DNA of 64,000 bases. Source: Bacteroidia bacterium (GTDB lineage: Bacteria; Bacteroidota; Bacteroidia; J057). The notes under the pieces are model-generated. The model was not told where the DNA came from. It worked only from the letters and a program-made list of their open reading frames with translations, and did not search any database. The stretch covers positions 62,001 through 126,000 of the forward strand of contig JAUIKF010000005.1 in NCBI GenBank assembly GCA_030430575.1. The letters run 5' to 3'. The position numbers were made by a program, and so were the translations under genes. Shown one piece after another: positions 45,001 to 55,800 of the stretch. Each line of letters begins with the position of its first letter. Within the stretch, counting starts at the first letter, position 1.

Positions 45001-46640
45001 CGGTAGACTTGAGTACCCTGGTAGGTACAGATGACCAAAACTTGTCTTTAGCTGCAAACATGCTCAGCATAGAGGATGGCAATTCGGTAGACCTTACGCC
45101 TTACCTGGACAATACAGATAACCAAGATCTGAGCCTCACAGGCAATACCCTGAGCTTGACGGGCGATGCCAGTGACGTGGACCTGTCTGGCTACCTTGAC
45201 AATACAGATGCTCAGACCCTTTCTTTTGGGGGAACCACCCTCTCTATTGCTGGCGGAAATAGTGTGGACCTAGCCTCCATCCAGGATGGTACGGGGACAG
45301 ATGATCAGACCTTGACCTTAACAGGGTTCACCCTCAGCATAGAGGATGGCAATTCGGTAGATTTTTCGTCTATTTTTGAAGGAGGGGTAGATGAAGATTG
45401 GTTAACGGAGAGTACTGGTTCTATTCCTGGAAGTGTCTCCGACAATATCTATACAGAAGGGCGTGTCCGGATCGGTGGGTCTGGCACGACCAATAAGCGT
45501 CAGCTCTCTGTTTTCAACCAAATGAATTGTAATGGGTGTGAAAAGAACGGCGTCTATGGAGAATCTAGAGGAAAGGGAAATAAAGGAACAGGCTCTACCA
45601 ATATCGCTGGCCGTTTCCACACATTCACCAATACGAATCATGTAGCTCCTGCCTTCAATATTGGGGTAAAGGCTACGGTAGATGCTTCAGCCACGGACCA
45701 CAACTATGGCGTGCACGCTACAGCTAATGGCAACGCCAATAATACAGGGGGCAAATTTGAAGGCTACCTCGATTCCAATCCCAATCAGACAACAGCTATT
45801 GGGGTACATGGCTATGCATCAGGTGTTGGAAGCGGATTCAAATATGCAGGCTTCTTTGACGGTGCCCCTACCTTTATCCAAATCCTCTTAGCTCCTTCTG
45901 ACCGCAAATTCAAGCGCGACATCCAACCTATTTCCAATGCCCTGGACATTGTGAAGTCTTTGAATGGGAGGACCTATACCTACGACCAGGAGGAGTACGG
46001 TCATTTGGGGTTTGAAGAAGAAGTCCAGTATGGATTTATCGCTCAGGAAGTCGCCCAGGTACTGCCTACGGCTACCAGGGAGGCTTCCTTTCCCACTAAG
46101 TACAAAAAGCAGGTTGTCCAAAATGAGGATGGATCAACTTCAATCATTCAAACAGATGAGGTGGAGCACGAAGCGGTCAAGTTTACTGCCATGAAATATC
46201 AAGCGATCATTCCTGTCTTGACAGAAGCAGTCAAAGAGCAGCAAGTCATCATCGAAGACCAGCAATCAAAGCTCAATGCTCAAGAGGTGCGTCTGCAAGA
46301 ATTGGAGCGAATGGTCAAACTCCTCATGGAAGAAAAAGCAGAAGATCGTGAAATAGAATTGAATGGCGTACAGGGCAAGGAGATTCGCCTGGATCAAAAT
46401 GCACCCAACCCCTTCAATACCTTAACCAAGGTTAGCTTCTTCCTTCCTGAAACGGTACAGGAAGCGAGCCTCGTAATTTATAGCATCAAAGGGCAATTGG
46501 TACAAACAATAGAACTTACACAACGTGGGGAGGGCAGTGTAGACCTCCGCGCCAGTAGCCTGGCAGCAGGTGTCTATAACTACCACCTCGTGGTAGACGG
46601 CAAGCGTATGGCGAGCAAGCAGATGGTGCTGACAGAATAA
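42060..46640 (+). CDS. Giant surface protein: YadA-head-like repeats, 19 tandem repeats, S74 autoprotease and T9SS sorting domain
   Basis: 1526 aa with a signal peptide (MKTKLLPQFIFLFVFGFLHVSLAQ). Residues 40-480 carry repeats like NTFLGKDAGLSNTTGYDN and IGIGAQDSVLADSS, resembling YadA-type head repeats. Residues 548-1108 hold 19 units of about 30 aa (core LSLTGNTLSLTGDASSVDLS, then YLDNTDA). Residues 1277-1440 contain the intramolecular chaperone/peptidase S74 domain, with candidate Ser1280 and Lys1285 in PSDRKFKRDIQ, then a coiled coil. The C-terminal 80 residues are a T9SS sorting domain (NAPNPFNTLTKVSFFLPET, then AAGVYNYHLV). The likely fold is a trimeric fibre on the cell surface. If S74 cuts at Ser1280 the sorting domain would be released, which is odd. 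Confidence 0.82.
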   Translation: MKTKLLPQFIFLFVFGFLHVSLAQDGNHVDGDGAGISLTFGDYNTFVGDSAGKFEDRGQYNSYFGHGAGLYTSGADFSTMIGYQAGYLHDDAQDCTYLGYRAGYQADGTDNTFLGKDAGLSNTTGYDNLFVGEESGELNTIGHDNTYIGEDAGRNFIKANYNVFVGTGAGYGTTSNDIYGNPPRPKSNGSRNTGVGYQALYDVDEGFSNTALGDSAGTDIGNGIFNTMIGQGAGAATEHADHNTFLGARAGYDNNRTNTIEDADFNTYVGSHTGYTNRTGENNAGLGAYADFNNTHRERTTFVGAFAEVKHHDVVLLGYKSESTGQYGIGIGNLSKVKSESAIAFGYQSLVETNSNFAMAFGREAKIINGNRSIGIGYRNHINGRRSIGIGAQDSVLADSSIGIGLLSKVTGAHSIGIGSGAAVGGIYSLAIGEGANVGPNSKYAAAIGAGASANCDNCLVLGGTSATNRVSVGVGTSAPNEHAAVDLKDVDRGFLVNRLTSTERSLFGSSLGVAEKGMMVYDTDDMILYLWDGTDWQSSEGTGSDDQNLTLVGDALSIESGNTVNLNKYLDNTDNQNLTLSGTTLFLTGDATSVDLINFLDNTDAQNMSLSGNTLSLTGDATPVDLSKYLDNTDAQDMSLTGNTLSLTGDASSVDLTKYLDNTDAQDMSLTGNTLSLTGDASSVDLAKYLDNTDAQDLSLTGNTLSLTGDGTSVNLAPYLDNTDDQTLSLSGNFLFISDGNSVNLENLSIGSDDQSLSLNGSFLSIEDGNSIDLTPFLDNTDNQDLSLTGNTLSLTGDASSVDLSSFLDNTDSQDLSLTGNTLSLTGDATTIDLSGYLDNTDAQNLSLSGSMLSIGGGNTVDLSGVLSGAGTDDQLLSLAGNSLSIESGNAIDLSPYLDNTDNQDLSLTGNSLSLTGDASPVDLSGYLDNTDAQDLTLTGNTLSLTGDATSVDLSNYLDNTDAQTLSFTGTNLSIAGGNTVDLSTLVGTDDQNLSLAANMLSIEDGNSVDLTPYLDNTDNQDLSLTGNTLSLTGDASDVDLSGYLDNTDAQTLSFGGTTLSIAGGNSVDLASIQDGTGTDDQTLTLTGFTLSIEDGNSVDFSSIFEGGVDEDWLTESTGSIPGSVSDNIYTEGRVRIGGSGTTNKRQLSVFNQMNCNGCEKNGVYGESRGKGNKGTGSTNIAGRFHTFTNTNHVAPAFNIGVKATVDASATDHNYGVHATANGNANNTGGKFEGYLDSNPNQTTAIGVHGYASGVGSGFKYAGFFDGAPTFIQILLAPSDRKFKRDIQPISNALDIVKSLNGRTYTYDQEEYGHLGFEEEVQYGFIAQEVAQVLPTATREASFPTKYKKQVVQNEDGSTSIIQTDEVEHEAVKFTAMKYQAIIPVLTEAVKEQQVIIEDQQSKLNAQEVRLQELERMVKLLMEEKAEDREIELNGVQGKEIRLDQNAPNPFNTLTKVSFFLPETVQEASLVIYSIKGQLVQTIELTQRGEGSVDLRASSLAAGVYNYHLVVDGKRMASKQMVLTE
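43702..45382 (+). repeat. 19 tandem 90-bp coding repeats
   Basis: The repeat unit of about 90 bp encodes the 30-aa module QDLSLTGNTLSLTGD... ending in YLDNTDA, with variants carrying SIEDGNSVDL. The DNA copies differ silently in many places, so the array is not the product of recent expansion throughout. Copies 3-6 and 9-10 are the most alike. Confidence 0.85.
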
Positions 46641-46670
46641 CTCGTCTTGGCGAAGATTAGCTTTACTTTA

Positions 46671-46703
46671 CCCCTCTCTTTGTTATCAAGGAGAGGGGTT
46701 TTG
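46671..46703 (+). terminator. Rho-independent terminator of the S74/T9SS gene
   Basis: CCCCTCTC (46671-46678) pairs with GAGAGGGG (46691-46698) and is followed by TTTTGTG. It lies 30 bp after the stop. Confidence 0.65.
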
Positions 46704-46876
46704 TGATTGATCTGGAGTTTTCTCCCCTTCTTCTCGAAAAAATATCCCTAACAGGAGATTTATATAAAAACCTTCCGACTAATGAAATGACGCTTCACCT
46801 ATTTGGTACTTGCCACCGGTAAATAATCAGATAGGGCCTTGGAAAATTTCTTCGCTCACTACCAAACACCTTTTAC

Positions 46877-49800
46877 ATGCTATTCACCTTACCACCTATC
46901 ATGGGCCGCGTCAGGCTATGGGTACTGGGGCTTCTGCTATTGTGCAGTCCGAGTCTCGCTCTCACTCAGGTAGACCTAGCGGTCCAATCCCTACAGGGGC
47001 CTGTAGCCCCTTTTGCTCCTGGCGCACATGATGTGACAATAGTGCTACACAATTTGGGTCCCGATACCTTGACAAGCGCCTCGCTGTCATGGGAAGTGAA
47101 TGCTGTGGCACAGCCGGCCTATGCCTGGACGGGAAGCCTCCCCAGTGGTGGTTCAGATACTTTGACGATAGGCTCGTATGTCTTTTCCAGCCTGAGCCTC
47201 GATTCTGTCCTCTGCTGGTCAGGAGTGCCCAATGGCGGAGCTGACAGCGATCCCAGCAATGATACATTGGGCGTCCTCCTCACCCCTGCCTTGCAGGGAA
47301 CCTATTCGATCGGAGGAGCCTCTCCTGATTTTTTGAACTTTACAGCAGCGACCAATTTCCTCAATGCAGGAGGCGTAACTGGCGCTGTTACATTCAACGC
47401 CCGCTCGGGTAGTTATCATGAGCAAATTGCCCTGATAGGCGTACCAGGAAATCATGTGTCGAATCCTATCATATTTCAGTCAGAAAGTGGCGATAGTACG
47501 GATGTCGTGATTCATTATAGTGCCACTACCTCACTGGATAATTATGTGGTAAGGACGATAGAAACGGACGCTGTCACCTTTCAGCATTTGACCTTGCAGG
47601 CTGATGGGCCTGACTATGGGACAGTAGTAGAGGTGGTAGGGGCTGCGACTCAGTCGGCTTTGCTTAACAACCAGATCATAGGCATAGATACAGCCAACTC
47701 CAATAGGAAATACGCGGTAGTAGACCTAGGAGGAGGTTCGCAGATCGATAGCTTTACCATCGCTCATAACCGCATCGAATACGGGAGCTATGGAATCTAT
47801 TTTTTTGGAGGGTGGAATCCCATAACCTTCGATTCTGAGCCTAGCTTGAGAACGACGATTAGGGAAAATTCTCTACTGAATCAGCACGAGACGGGGATCT
47901 ATTTGGATGAACATATTGGGCCAATAGTTCTTGGTAATTATATTTTGGCGGATAGCGAAAACGCCTTCTTTTATGGTATTTACCTGACCAATTCTGAGGA
48001 AGATTTGCAAGTGACAAAAAACACCTTGCGCCTTCCGTCTGGTGGGACGGGCGTATTTTTGGATTACTGTATGTCTACTGCTGCCAAAAAAGGGCTGATA
48101 GCCAATAATATGATTGCGGTGGGAGGCAGCAATTTTTCCAATGGTATTTACCTTGGATTCAGTGATCATCAGCGAATTGCGTTCAACTCCGTTGACATTT
48201 CTACCAATGACAATAGCTCGGCCGCCTTCAGAGCAGAATATTCAAATTCTCTAGACAACCTCAACAATATTTTTGTTGCTTCTGGAAGTGGCCTGGCCAT
48301 TTGGGGAGATGACCATTTGGCTTTTTCCACCTCGGATTACAACGATTTATATACCACTGGAAGTAATTTAGTAGAAATGGGAGGAAGCACTTTGACGGAC
48401 CTTTCAGACTGGCAAAGCTCCTTTTATTTTGACCAAAACTCCCTTTCGCTTGACCCGCTCTTTGCGGCAACAGATGACCTCCACATCGGAGAGGCTATTT
48501 TGTTTGGCGCAGGCACGCCGCTCTCCTATATCACAGATGACATAGACGGCGAGAGCAGAGATGCCCACCTGCCTTCTATGGGGGCTGATGAGCAGCCGAC
48601 CCCATCGCTGGATGCGGGCCTTCCCTCCTTTGAGCCTGCAGCCATTCCTATTTCGGAAGGACTCTCTCCGCTGAAAGTGGTATTAAAAAACTATGGTAGT
48701 GACACCTTGACCTTCGCTATGCTAGGATGGGAAGTCAATGGCAGTAGCCAGCCTTCCCTTGCCTGGACAGGGAGCCTGGCCAGCGGAGACACCGCTCAGG
48801 TGACTTTGGGAAATTTTTCCTTTACCCTAGGCGTGAGCTATTCCCTCACCGCTTGGTGTGCATCGCCCAATATGATGATGGACACCATTCCTCAAAATGA
48901 TACGCTTTCTGCTATTGGCGTTTTCACAGGCCTGGCAGGCGTGTACACAGTGGGCGGTGCCTCTCCCGATTTTGCGACCCTTACGGACGCTGTGCAAGCC
49001 TTGGAACAAGGCGGAGCCAATGACAGCGTTACCTTCATGATCCGCTCAGGGACCTATATCGAGCAGCTTTCAATCAATCAGTTGCCCGGGCCTGAATGTA
49101 GTGTTCCCATCGTTTTTCGGGCGGAAAGTGGTGATAGCTCGGACGTGACCATCACATTTGATGCGACGGTATCTACCTCGAATTATATCGTCCAGCTCGA
49201 TGGCGCCGACGGTATCACCTTTCAATACCTGACCTTTCAGGCCGTCAATACCACCAATGGGCGAATCATTGATATCAGAGAAGGGGCACATTGCAATCAA
49301 TTCCTAAATTGCCATTTTACGGGAATATCAGGTTTTAGTACCAGCACTGCGCGGGCGCTCATTTTTTCAGGAGATGATCTAGATAATGACAATGTTTTCC
49401 AAAACAATTACTTTCTGAATGGCAGCATGGCGATCTATCTGGTGGGACAAAGTTCTTCTTTAGAAGAGACCGGCACAGTGATTACAGGCAATACGATTGA
49501 AGGAGCCATCAGATATGGAATTTGGTTAGATGAACAACTCTCACCCGTCATCTCGGGCAATACCATCATGGCTACCTCAGCGGCCTCTTCTGGATTCAGC
49601 GCTATATTTTTGGATCAATGTGATGAGCAAATCATTGTTTCGCATAACCTCATCCAGCTAGACGATGACGGGTATGGGATCAATCTGAACTTCTGCGACG
49701 CAGCAGATACCGCCAGAGGCCGAATTTTTAACAACATGATTTCTGTTGGGGGAAATGGGAATTCATATGGAATCTACAACCGCTATGGCATCCAACTGGA

Positions 49801-52800
49801 ATTTACGCATAACAGTGTTCACGTTCATGGAACATCTACCATCAGCCGCGCCTATTATGGTTTTAGTGGGGGGGACAATTACCTTTACAACAATATCTTC
49901 TCCAATACAGGGGGCGGACAGGCTATTTATGTAAGTACCGCTTCACATCTTGCAGCCTCAGACTACAACGACCTATTCGCCACCGGCACTTATCTCGCCT
50001 TTTTGGACTTTGATAGGACAGACTTGTCCGAATGGCAAATTGCCAGCGGCATGGATAGCCAATCGATTTCAGAAGACCCTACCTTTCAGGCCATCGATGA
50101 CTTACACGTCAGCTTGATCACCCTGAATGGGACTGCTACCCCCATTTCCTATGTGACAGATGATATCGATGGAGAACCGAGAAGCCTTTCTGCCCCTGAT
50201 ATAGGCGCGGACGAATTTACCCCAACTAACCTTTATGATGCAGGCATCACGGCCATTACAGGCCCTTCAGCGCCCTTCGCGGCAGGAAGCCATCAGGTGA
50301 TCACTCACCTCAAGAATTATGGCGCAGATACCCTGACCCAAGTGAATGTTCACTGGGTGATCAATGGGGCGATACAGTCCGTATTTGCCTGGACAGGGAC
50401 TCTGGCTCCAGGGAGGGAAGACACTGTGGCCCTGGGAGCGTTTTCCTTTACAGATGCAACGGCTTTCGATATCGCTGCCTGGACTTCTAGCCCTAACGCC
50501 CAGCTAGATACCGTTTCGTCCAATGACACCGCAACGGTAATTGACCTCTATCCCGCTTTGTTGGGGACTTATACAGTGGGTGGAATCAGCCCTGATTTTA
50601 CGGATTTATCGACGCCTATCACCATCCTCAATCACGGTGGTGTTCTGGGGCCTGTAGAACTGGTTCTAAGAAGTGGGACTTTCACTGAGCAGAATGTGCT
50701 AGGCACTATCCCTGGGGTATCTGTGACAGATTCCGTTCTGATCCGTGGGGAATCAGGAGATAGTTCTACCGTTATCCTCACAGCTACAGGAACTAATAGC
50801 CATAATTATGTGCTGAAACTGGAAGGGACATCCTATGTCACTTTCCGCCATTTGACCTTTAAAAATGTCACCAATATTTATGGACGGGGTATCCATCTAG
50901 AAGGACGTTCTCATCATATTTGCTTCGAAAACAATTATTTTTTGGGCAATACCAATAACGTTTCCTCCACCAACCGCGCAATTGTTTATTCTTCCAATGA
51001 TCAGGACGAATACATTACTTTTCGCCAAAATAGATTTGAACAAGGCACCTATGGCATCTATATGTTAGGAACTTCTAGTCTGCACGAGGCGGGCAATGTG
51101 GTTGCTTCAAATATTTTCCGTGATCAATATGCGCGGGCGATTCATTTGGATGAACAGGATGCCCCTATTATTCACGACAATGACATTGTGGGCAGGGCAG
51201 GGGGTACGTTATTTCGCGGAATCTACTGCGAGGAAAGTGATGGTGCCATGCGCATAGAAGGGAACCGGATTATTACTGCTGATGGAGCTTACGGCATTTA
51301 CTTGGACGATTGTGATGGGCAAATGGGGATGGAAGGGTTGATTGCCAATAATATGATCACAGTGGGAGGGACAGGTACAAGTAATGGGCTATACATCTAT
51401 TCTTGCGCTAGGCAAAAAATTTACCACAACAATGTATTGGTGACCAATACCGATCCTTTCAATGGACGAACGGCCTATTTCCGCTTTGGCTCTGAAATCG
51501 ACCTCAAAAACAATGTTTTTGCCAACACCGGAGGCGGATACAGCCTGTATATAGGCTCATTTCTTTCCTCTTTGACTTCAGATTATAATAACCTCTACAC
51601 TACAGGAGCCAATCTAGGGTATTGGCAACCAGATACCTTGCCTTCGCTCAGCGCTTGGTGGAGTACGGGCCAGGATTCCAACTCCATAAGCGTAGATCCC
51701 CTGTTTTTTGCCAATGAAGACTTGCACGTCAAGCAAGTCGCTTTAGATAGTGCTGCAACCCCTGTAGCAGAAGTTTCGGTGGATTATGATGACGAAATGC
51801 GCAATCTCTCTACGCCAGACATTGGCGCTGATGAGTCCGATTTCCTGGACAATGACCTGGGAGTCATTGACATCCTGGTCGCGGGTACTGGCTGTGACAC
51901 AGGCCAGGTAGGAACCGTAACCATCGTCATTCAGAATTACGGTGTACAAACTCAATCGGGATTTGATGCCTCCTTTATCTTTGCTGGCGATACGACAACT
52001 GAGAATGTGGGAGGGCTGAGTGTTCTGGCGGGGGACACGGCTTCATTTACCTTTACTGATACCGTTTTGCTTCCAAGTCCAGGCATCTATGTATTTGATG
52101 CATATACCAATCTGCTAGGGGATTTGGATATGGGGAATGATACGTTGGCGGGGGATAGCCTGGAGAAATATACCTTACAGGCGGTGGATTCAGTCAGCAA
52201 TATGCTTCCGCTGGACAGCACTTTAGGCATGGACCTTCCCATCAATTTTTCGTGGGCACCCGCTGCCAATGCTACTCAGTATGATATGTTTATTTGGGAA
52301 AATGGGGATACTAAACCCACTGATCCTACGGAGGCGGATATTACCCAAATCAGCTTTTTGTATACAGGCAACCTCACTTATGGGACGGAGTATTTATGGC
52401 AAATTCGGGCGGAAAATGAATGCTTTGACCAAGACGGCCCCATTCAACTGTTTGAAGTCAGAGACCTGCCTGACCTGATTGTTAACAATGTGCAGGCACC
52501 TGCATCTGCCTTCTCTTCTACCTCCATCAGCGTAAGCTGGGAAGTGGAAAATATAGGAGCCGGAAGTACCCTCTCGGAGTCTTGGCAGGACTATGTGTAC
52601 CTGTCCTTCGACCAGATCTTGGATCGAAATGTGGATCTTTACCTGGGAGGCGTTTCCAACCTGACCAGTTTAAATGCAGGCGGCAATTATGCCCAGTCCA
52701 TGAACCTCACCCTCCCCAATGGCCTTTCAGGGAGTTATTACCTCATCGTTGCAGCAAATGGTGACTTCTGGGGAGCCATGCAGGAGGCGGACAATGATAA

Positions 52801-55800
52801 TAATGAAGGCGTAAGCGTCATCCCCATCCTGATCAGTCTGCGCCCGCCACCTGACCTCCAGATTACGTCCCTTACAGGACCCAATAATGCCTTCTCAGGC
52901 CAGACAATCACCGTCGATTGGACGGTGGAGAATAAGGGAAGTGGCGCTACCCTTGAGGGCAGTTGGAGAGACCGCCTTTACCTAAGCCCTGATCCATTAT
53001 TCATTCAGGCAAATGCTACGCTTTTGGCCACAGAAACCCGAATGGGAAACTTGGACCCCGACAGCAGTTACGCTACCTCGATAGCCGTAAATCTTCCAAA
53101 CGGCATATTTGGCACGTATCACCTCTACCTGTTTACAGACTACTACAATGATGTCTATGAGCATGCCAGTGAGTCGAATAACGATGCCAGAAGTGACACG
53201 ATGAACATCGTTCTCACGCCTCCACCAGACTTGCTGGTGAGCACGATCACGGCACCAGACAGTGCCAGTGGGGGCGAAAAGGTGAGCCTCTCCTGGACCG
53301 TCGAGAATCAAGGCGGATCGACCACCATTTCGCCTTACTGGGACGACAGAGTTTACCTTACGACCTCACCTACTTATGACCTTTCCCAAGCGATTACCCT
53401 CGATACTTATAGAAGGACTACCCCTTTGGCAAATGGTGCCAGCTACACCAAAACCAAAACGGTGACGATTCCTACAGGCATCAATGGCCCTTATTATTTC
53501 TATGTGACCACAGATGTGAATGATCAGGAAGACGAATTTGGTCAGGAAACCAATAATACCCTGATCGCACCTCATTTGACTGAAATTCTCCATCCAGACC
53601 TGGTCGTTTCATCCTTCAGTACACCTGCCAGCGATACGGCAGGCCATGACATCAGCGTTTCCTGGACTGTCAAGAACGTAGGATTTGGCTCCATGCCCGT
53701 GCAAAGCTGGTGGAACAGGATTTCCATTTCAACCCATGGAACCTACGACCCAGACTCCCTAACGGAGCTTAAGCGCATACGAATGACGGAAAGCTTTCAG
53801 TCAGGAGATTCTGTCAATTCCCTTACCACCATTACCCTTCCCCATGGCCTTTCGGGAACCTACTATTTGTATCTAGAGACGGACATTGATGGGGAAATAT
53901 ATGAGGCGGGAGATACTACGCAGAATTTTGCCAAAACCTCGATCTCCATTTACCTACCTCCATGGCCAGATCTCATAGCCGATACCGTCACTCAAGGGCC
54001 TGATTCTTTGATAGCAGGCAGTAATATTGGGATTGGTTTTACCCTCTCGAATCAAGGGCTCAGCACGGCCCCTGACGGTTGGGTGAATAATATCTACGTT
54101 TCTCCTGAACCCGTATGGAATCCTTCAAATGCCTATTTGTTGGGACAGTACACGGTACATGCGAGCCTCACGCCAGGCGACAGCCTCATGCATGAAGATT
54201 CATTGGTTATGCCTATGCTTTCGATTATGACCCCTGGGCTGGACAGCTTCACGTATGTGTATGTCTATGTGGAAGTAGACCAAAGGGATGATGTCTATGA
54301 GCATACCGATGAGGGGAATAACATCCAACGGAGTGACTCTTTCTTTGTGCGATGCCCTGGGCCTCCGGACCTGGAGGTGACTACCTTTACAGGGCCAGAC
54401 ACCGCCACCTCAGGACTGGACATCACCGTCGACTGGGCGGTAATCAACAATAGCAATCCGACAGATTTCTGGAATTATTACTATTGGTATGACGGAATCT
54501 ATTTGTCCACTGATAGCATTTGGGACCCGTCAGATGTATTTGTGACAGACTGGACCTTGTATGGACCGTTGGGGTTGGGGGAATATTACGCTGAAACGCA
54601 AACCCTCACCCTGCCTGATGGGATCTCGGGAGACTATTACCTCCTGATGGTCGCAGACCATACAAGCCTTATCAAGGATTTGAATCCGGCGAATAACGCC
54701 CTTGCTATGCGAGATGGCATGAATCAGGCCCAGCAGATCCACATTCAACTCCGTGAGCCGACAGACTTATTGCCTATTTCCTTTATTAGCCCCACAACAG
54801 GGACTTCAGGACAACCTATCTCACCTGTTTGGCAGGTAAAGAACAATGGTACTGGAACAACGATAGCCGGAGGCTGGGAGGATCATATTTATCTATCTAC
54901 AGATGGCGTGATCGATTCTTTAGATGTGTTGCTGGGCAGCAAAAGCCATACAGGAGACCTCTTACCAGGTGAGACTTACTTAGATACCCTGGAAGTGTTC
55001 TTGCCTATTTCCGCGACTGGAAACTATTTATTACTCTTCAAAACAGATTTCCCAAATGAGGAATACGAGCATCTTGCTGAAGGGAACAACGAGGCTTCCG
55101 CCCTGATCACCATTTCCCAGCCGCCGCCAGCGGACTTGATTGTCAATGGATTTACCCTGCCTGACAGCGCCATGGCAGGTGATTCGGTGAGCCTGTCGTG
55201 GACAGTAGAGAACGAAGGTAGCTATGCTGCCAATGGGAAGATGAAAGAGCTGATTTATCTCTCTGCCGATAGCCTATGGGATGTAGGAGATGTGTTGGTA
55301 GGGGAAAATTGGCCTACGGTCAACTTAGCACCTGGCGCATCAACGATGCACACCTATCACGGCCCCTTGCCAGGAGTAGACCTAGATGATTACCACGTTA
55401 TCGTCCTCACCGATGCGTTAAACAATATTTACGAAAGTGTAGACACCAATAACACAGGCATCTCCTCTGCGCTGGTAACGGTTACGCTACGAACACTTCC
55501 GCTTGAAGTCTGGACGCCAGACACCATGCCCAACGGGCAAGCCCGTTACTTCCAAATCGAGATTCCCGATTCACTCAATGGAGAAAGCATGCTGATTTCC
55601 CTTCTGGGGGATTCCTTACAGGGAGCCAATGAGCTATACCTCAGCTATGAGGAAGTCCCTACACGGGCAACTCATGACTTTGTCCATGAGGGACTGTTGG
55701 CAGGCAATGTAGACTTGGTGGTGCCTACCCTTCGCACAGGGACCTATTATTTGATGATGTATGGAAGTACCAGTGGCGGCACTAGCCAAGCGCTTCAGGT

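Noticed and set aside
43702-45382. Tandem 90-bp repeats as a CRISPR-like array
   Set aside because: They are in-frame coding repeats without spacers.
42060-46640. Prophage tail fibre because of the S74 domain
   Set aside because: No other phage genes are nearby, and the protein has a signal peptide and a T9SS sorting domain.
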